This document shows positions 4,878 through 6,401 of a DNA stretch of 6,401 bases, in pieces; the first letter of the stretch is position 1; each line of letters begins with the position of its first letter. The translations under genes were made by a program, and so were the position numbers. The stretch covers positions 110,178 to 116,578 of the forward strand of contig DIHI01000005.1 in assembly GCA_002420085.1 (NCBI GenBank), given 5' to 3'. The stretch comes from Lysobacterales bacterium UBA5700. Its GTDB lineage: Bacteria > Pseudomonadota > Gammaproteobacteria > Xanthomonadales > Xanthomonadaceae. The notes under the pieces are model-generated. The model was not told the DNA's origin, ran no database searches, and was given only the letters and a program-made list of their open reading frames with translations.

Positions 4878-6401
4878 CTACCCTCGCACCTGCTCGATGT
4901 ATCGATCCATGCTGTGATCTTCGGCGTACTCGCGCATCTGGGCAGTCCAATCGGCCTGGGCATCAAACTTGAACCGATCCAGCAGGCGCAGCCATTGGCT
5001 TGGATCGAGCGAGGGTTTGCCCTCGGCGTCGAAATACAGCAGCCTGCCGACATGGCGGAAGCCCATTTCGCGGGGAGGCAGCCTGGGCACGATGTCGCGG
5101 TTGTTGACCACGCGCCAATGGAGCGGACCCAACCGACGATCGTAGTGCCTGGCGAATCCGCCATCGCCGACTCGCGGCTGGCCGAAGGTCACCACGCTGA
5201 CGATCTCGATCGGTTTGCGTTCCGGAGAAACTGTGCGCTCGGACAGAGCATGGGCAGCCAGCGTCGCCAGGGCGCCACCCAGGCTGTGCCCTGTGATCAC
5301 CAGTGGCAATGCCTGACTGTCGTCGAGGTAGCGAATCAAGTCGAGCCAGACCTCCTCAAGCGCTCGCGCGAAGCCCTGATGCACCTGACTGACATCATCA
5401 CTCTGATTCTGCGCGCGCAATTCATCCGGTATCGGGATCAGTTTTCGATCGAGATCGGTCTTGATATCGCGTACCTGGGTCGGCTCGGTGCCACGAAACG
5501 CCAGCAGACGATAATGCTCGTTTTCGAAGACCACACCCTGGGTTCCGGTCTTCGGGCCGGACAGCCACAGCCTGCGCTGATACCGATCATCGACAAGTTC
5601 GGCCGGCACCTCGGCTGACGTGTCATCCGAGTGCGGCACATAGGCGAATCGTGCCAGGCTGGCGACAGCCTGCATCGGCACTGGGGTCGCCGGCACGCGC
5701 GTGGGCAACTCGCGTTCGTCCGGGGCACCGGCACGTCGGTCGCGCGCCGCCCGAACCGCGATCACCGAGCCGGCCGGTTCGGTCTGTACCGCTGCCCCGC
5801 TGACAGCAGTGGACTTCTCGGCAGTCTCGGCGGGTTTGATCGAGGTCCGGATGCGCATCAGTTTCTGCAGCGCGTTGAACCAGAAATCGGCCCCCATCAT
5901 CAGGGCGAACACGGTCAGCAGATAGCCCAGGGCATCCCAGTCCGTGAGCGCCTCACCCAGTGACGGACCGGATTCCGACCAGCCGAGCAGGGGCATGGCC
6001 GAGAGTTCCGTGCGCAGCGCGGCTTCCGTCGTGGCCGGTGGCTGGCCTCGCTCAACCACGGCCTGCGCTTGCAATACCATTGCCTGCTGGATCGCCGGAT
6101 TGCGATACAACTCGTTGCCCAGCCGAAAACTGTTGGCATTAGCCGCCAGCACGACCAGCAGGGCAATTGCGACCATGTACAGGTTGGTGCGCGCTTTGTA
6201 CGGGCCAGCCATGCGCGCCATCGCGGTGTCGAACCAGTCGCCGATCCGCCGTTCCAGCAGATCTCGGTGACCGGCCAGATCATGGCTGGCCAGGCACACC
6301 ACCCGACCGAATTCGTGATCATCGCACCACTCCCGACCTCGATTGCGCAGAGCCTGCCAGTCCAATGCCAACGACACGAAGGTCTCGGTCGGGATGTAGG
6401 C
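4878..6401 (-). CDS. Membrane-anchored class 3 lipase (alpha/beta hydrolase), 5' end beyond the window
   Basis: The frame is open to the right edge, giving 507 codons with the start missing; positions here count from the edge codon. The first in-window candidate start, GTG at 6375-6377, has no ribosome binding site, and the codons before it (YIPTETFVS) continue naturally. Residues up to about 178 form a membrane module with segments near 74-91 and 156-176, a WFD...GPYKARTN stretch (56-73) and ADFWF (171-175), resembling an uncharacterised bacterial membrane-protein family known to me by its WFD..M.RVSGWYKRR pattern. A charged, Pro/Ala-rich linker follows (188-243). The C-terminal half is a lipase_3 domain: FRGTEP (302-307, oxyanion region), GHSLGG (371-376, nucleophile S373), GQPRVGD (407-413), NNRDIVPRLPP with D436, and EDHSMDRY with H496, which complete the Ser-Asp-His triad. 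It should hydrolyse lipid or ester substrates at the membrane; which face is unknown. Confidence 0.88.
   Translation of the reverse strand, partial: AYIPTETFVSLALDWQALRNRGREWCDDHEFGRVVCLASHDLAGHRDLLERRIGDWFDTAMARMAGPYKARTNLYMVAIALLVVLAANANSFRLGNELYRNPAIQQAMVLQAQAVVERGQPPATTEAALRTELSAMPLLGWSESGPSLGEALTDWDALGYLLTVFALMMGADFWFNALQKLMRIRTSIKPAETAEKSTAVSGAAVQTEPAGSVIAVRAARDRRAGAPDERELPTRVPATPVPMQAVASLARFAYVPHSDDTSAEVPAELVDDRYQRRLWLSGPKTGTQGVVFENEHYRLLAFRGTEPTQVRDIKTDLDRKLIPIPDELRAQNQSDDVSQVHQGFARALEEVWLDLIRYLDDSQALPLVITGHSLGGALATLAAHALSERTVSPERKPIEIVSVVTFGQPRVGDGGFARHYDRRLGPLHWRVVNNRDIVPRLPPREMGFRHVGRLLYFDAEGKPSLDPSQWLRLLDRFKFDAQADWTAQMREYAEDHSMDRYIEQVRG

Noticed and set aside
4543..4917. A 124-codon plus-strand frame antisense to the small ORF and the lipase 3' end
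   Set aside because: It has no ribosome binding site and no recognisable domain, and it overlaps the end of a confident gene. The minus-strand small ORF has the better start signal.

Overview
The window is GC-rich, densely coded bacterial DNA. The flanking genes strongly favour G or C at third codon positions. Gene types and style (a PhzF-like isomerase, an exported YtcJ-like amidohydrolase, hairpin-rich spacers) would suit a gammaproteobacterium of the Xanthomonadales/Lysobacterales, but that is inferred from general resemblance only; no phylogenetic marker is present.

Layout. (1) 1-61: a short leader with a 10-bp tandem repeat. (2) 62-991, plus strand: PhzF-family isomerase. (3) 1029-2720, minus strand and convergent with phzF: an exported metal-dependent amidohydrolase with a signal peptide. 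(4) 2721-3047: non-coding, with a perfect 14-bp palindrome upstream of the amidohydrolase and an orphan plus-facing hairpin followed by T7. (5) 3048-4478, minus strand: an undescribed-looking protein with a Trp-rich, strongly hydrophobic N-terminal third and a C-terminal metzincin zinc-protease site. (6) 4479-4713: non-coding, with several hairpins. (7) 4714-4833, minus strand: a 39-codon acidic small ORF with a good ribosome binding site. (8) 4878 to the right edge, minus strand: a membrane-anchored class 3 lipase whose reading frame stays open through the window edge, so its true start lies outside.

How they fit together. The left half is ordinary housekeeping or accessory metabolism on two convergent units. 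The right half is a same-strand series of lipase, small acidic ORF and metalloprotease. Both enzymes join a membrane-associated N-terminal module to a C-terminal hydrolase domain. The protease gene and the spacers around it look clearly less GC-rich than the flanks, which hints at acquired DNA. The most interesting candidate for something undescribed is this set, especially the metalloprotease and its small acidic upstream neighbour. A shared job for the three (surface or envelope hydrolysis, or a toxin-like activity) is a hypothesis, not something the sequence proves. No RNA genes, insertion sequences, CRISPR arrays or origins were seen.
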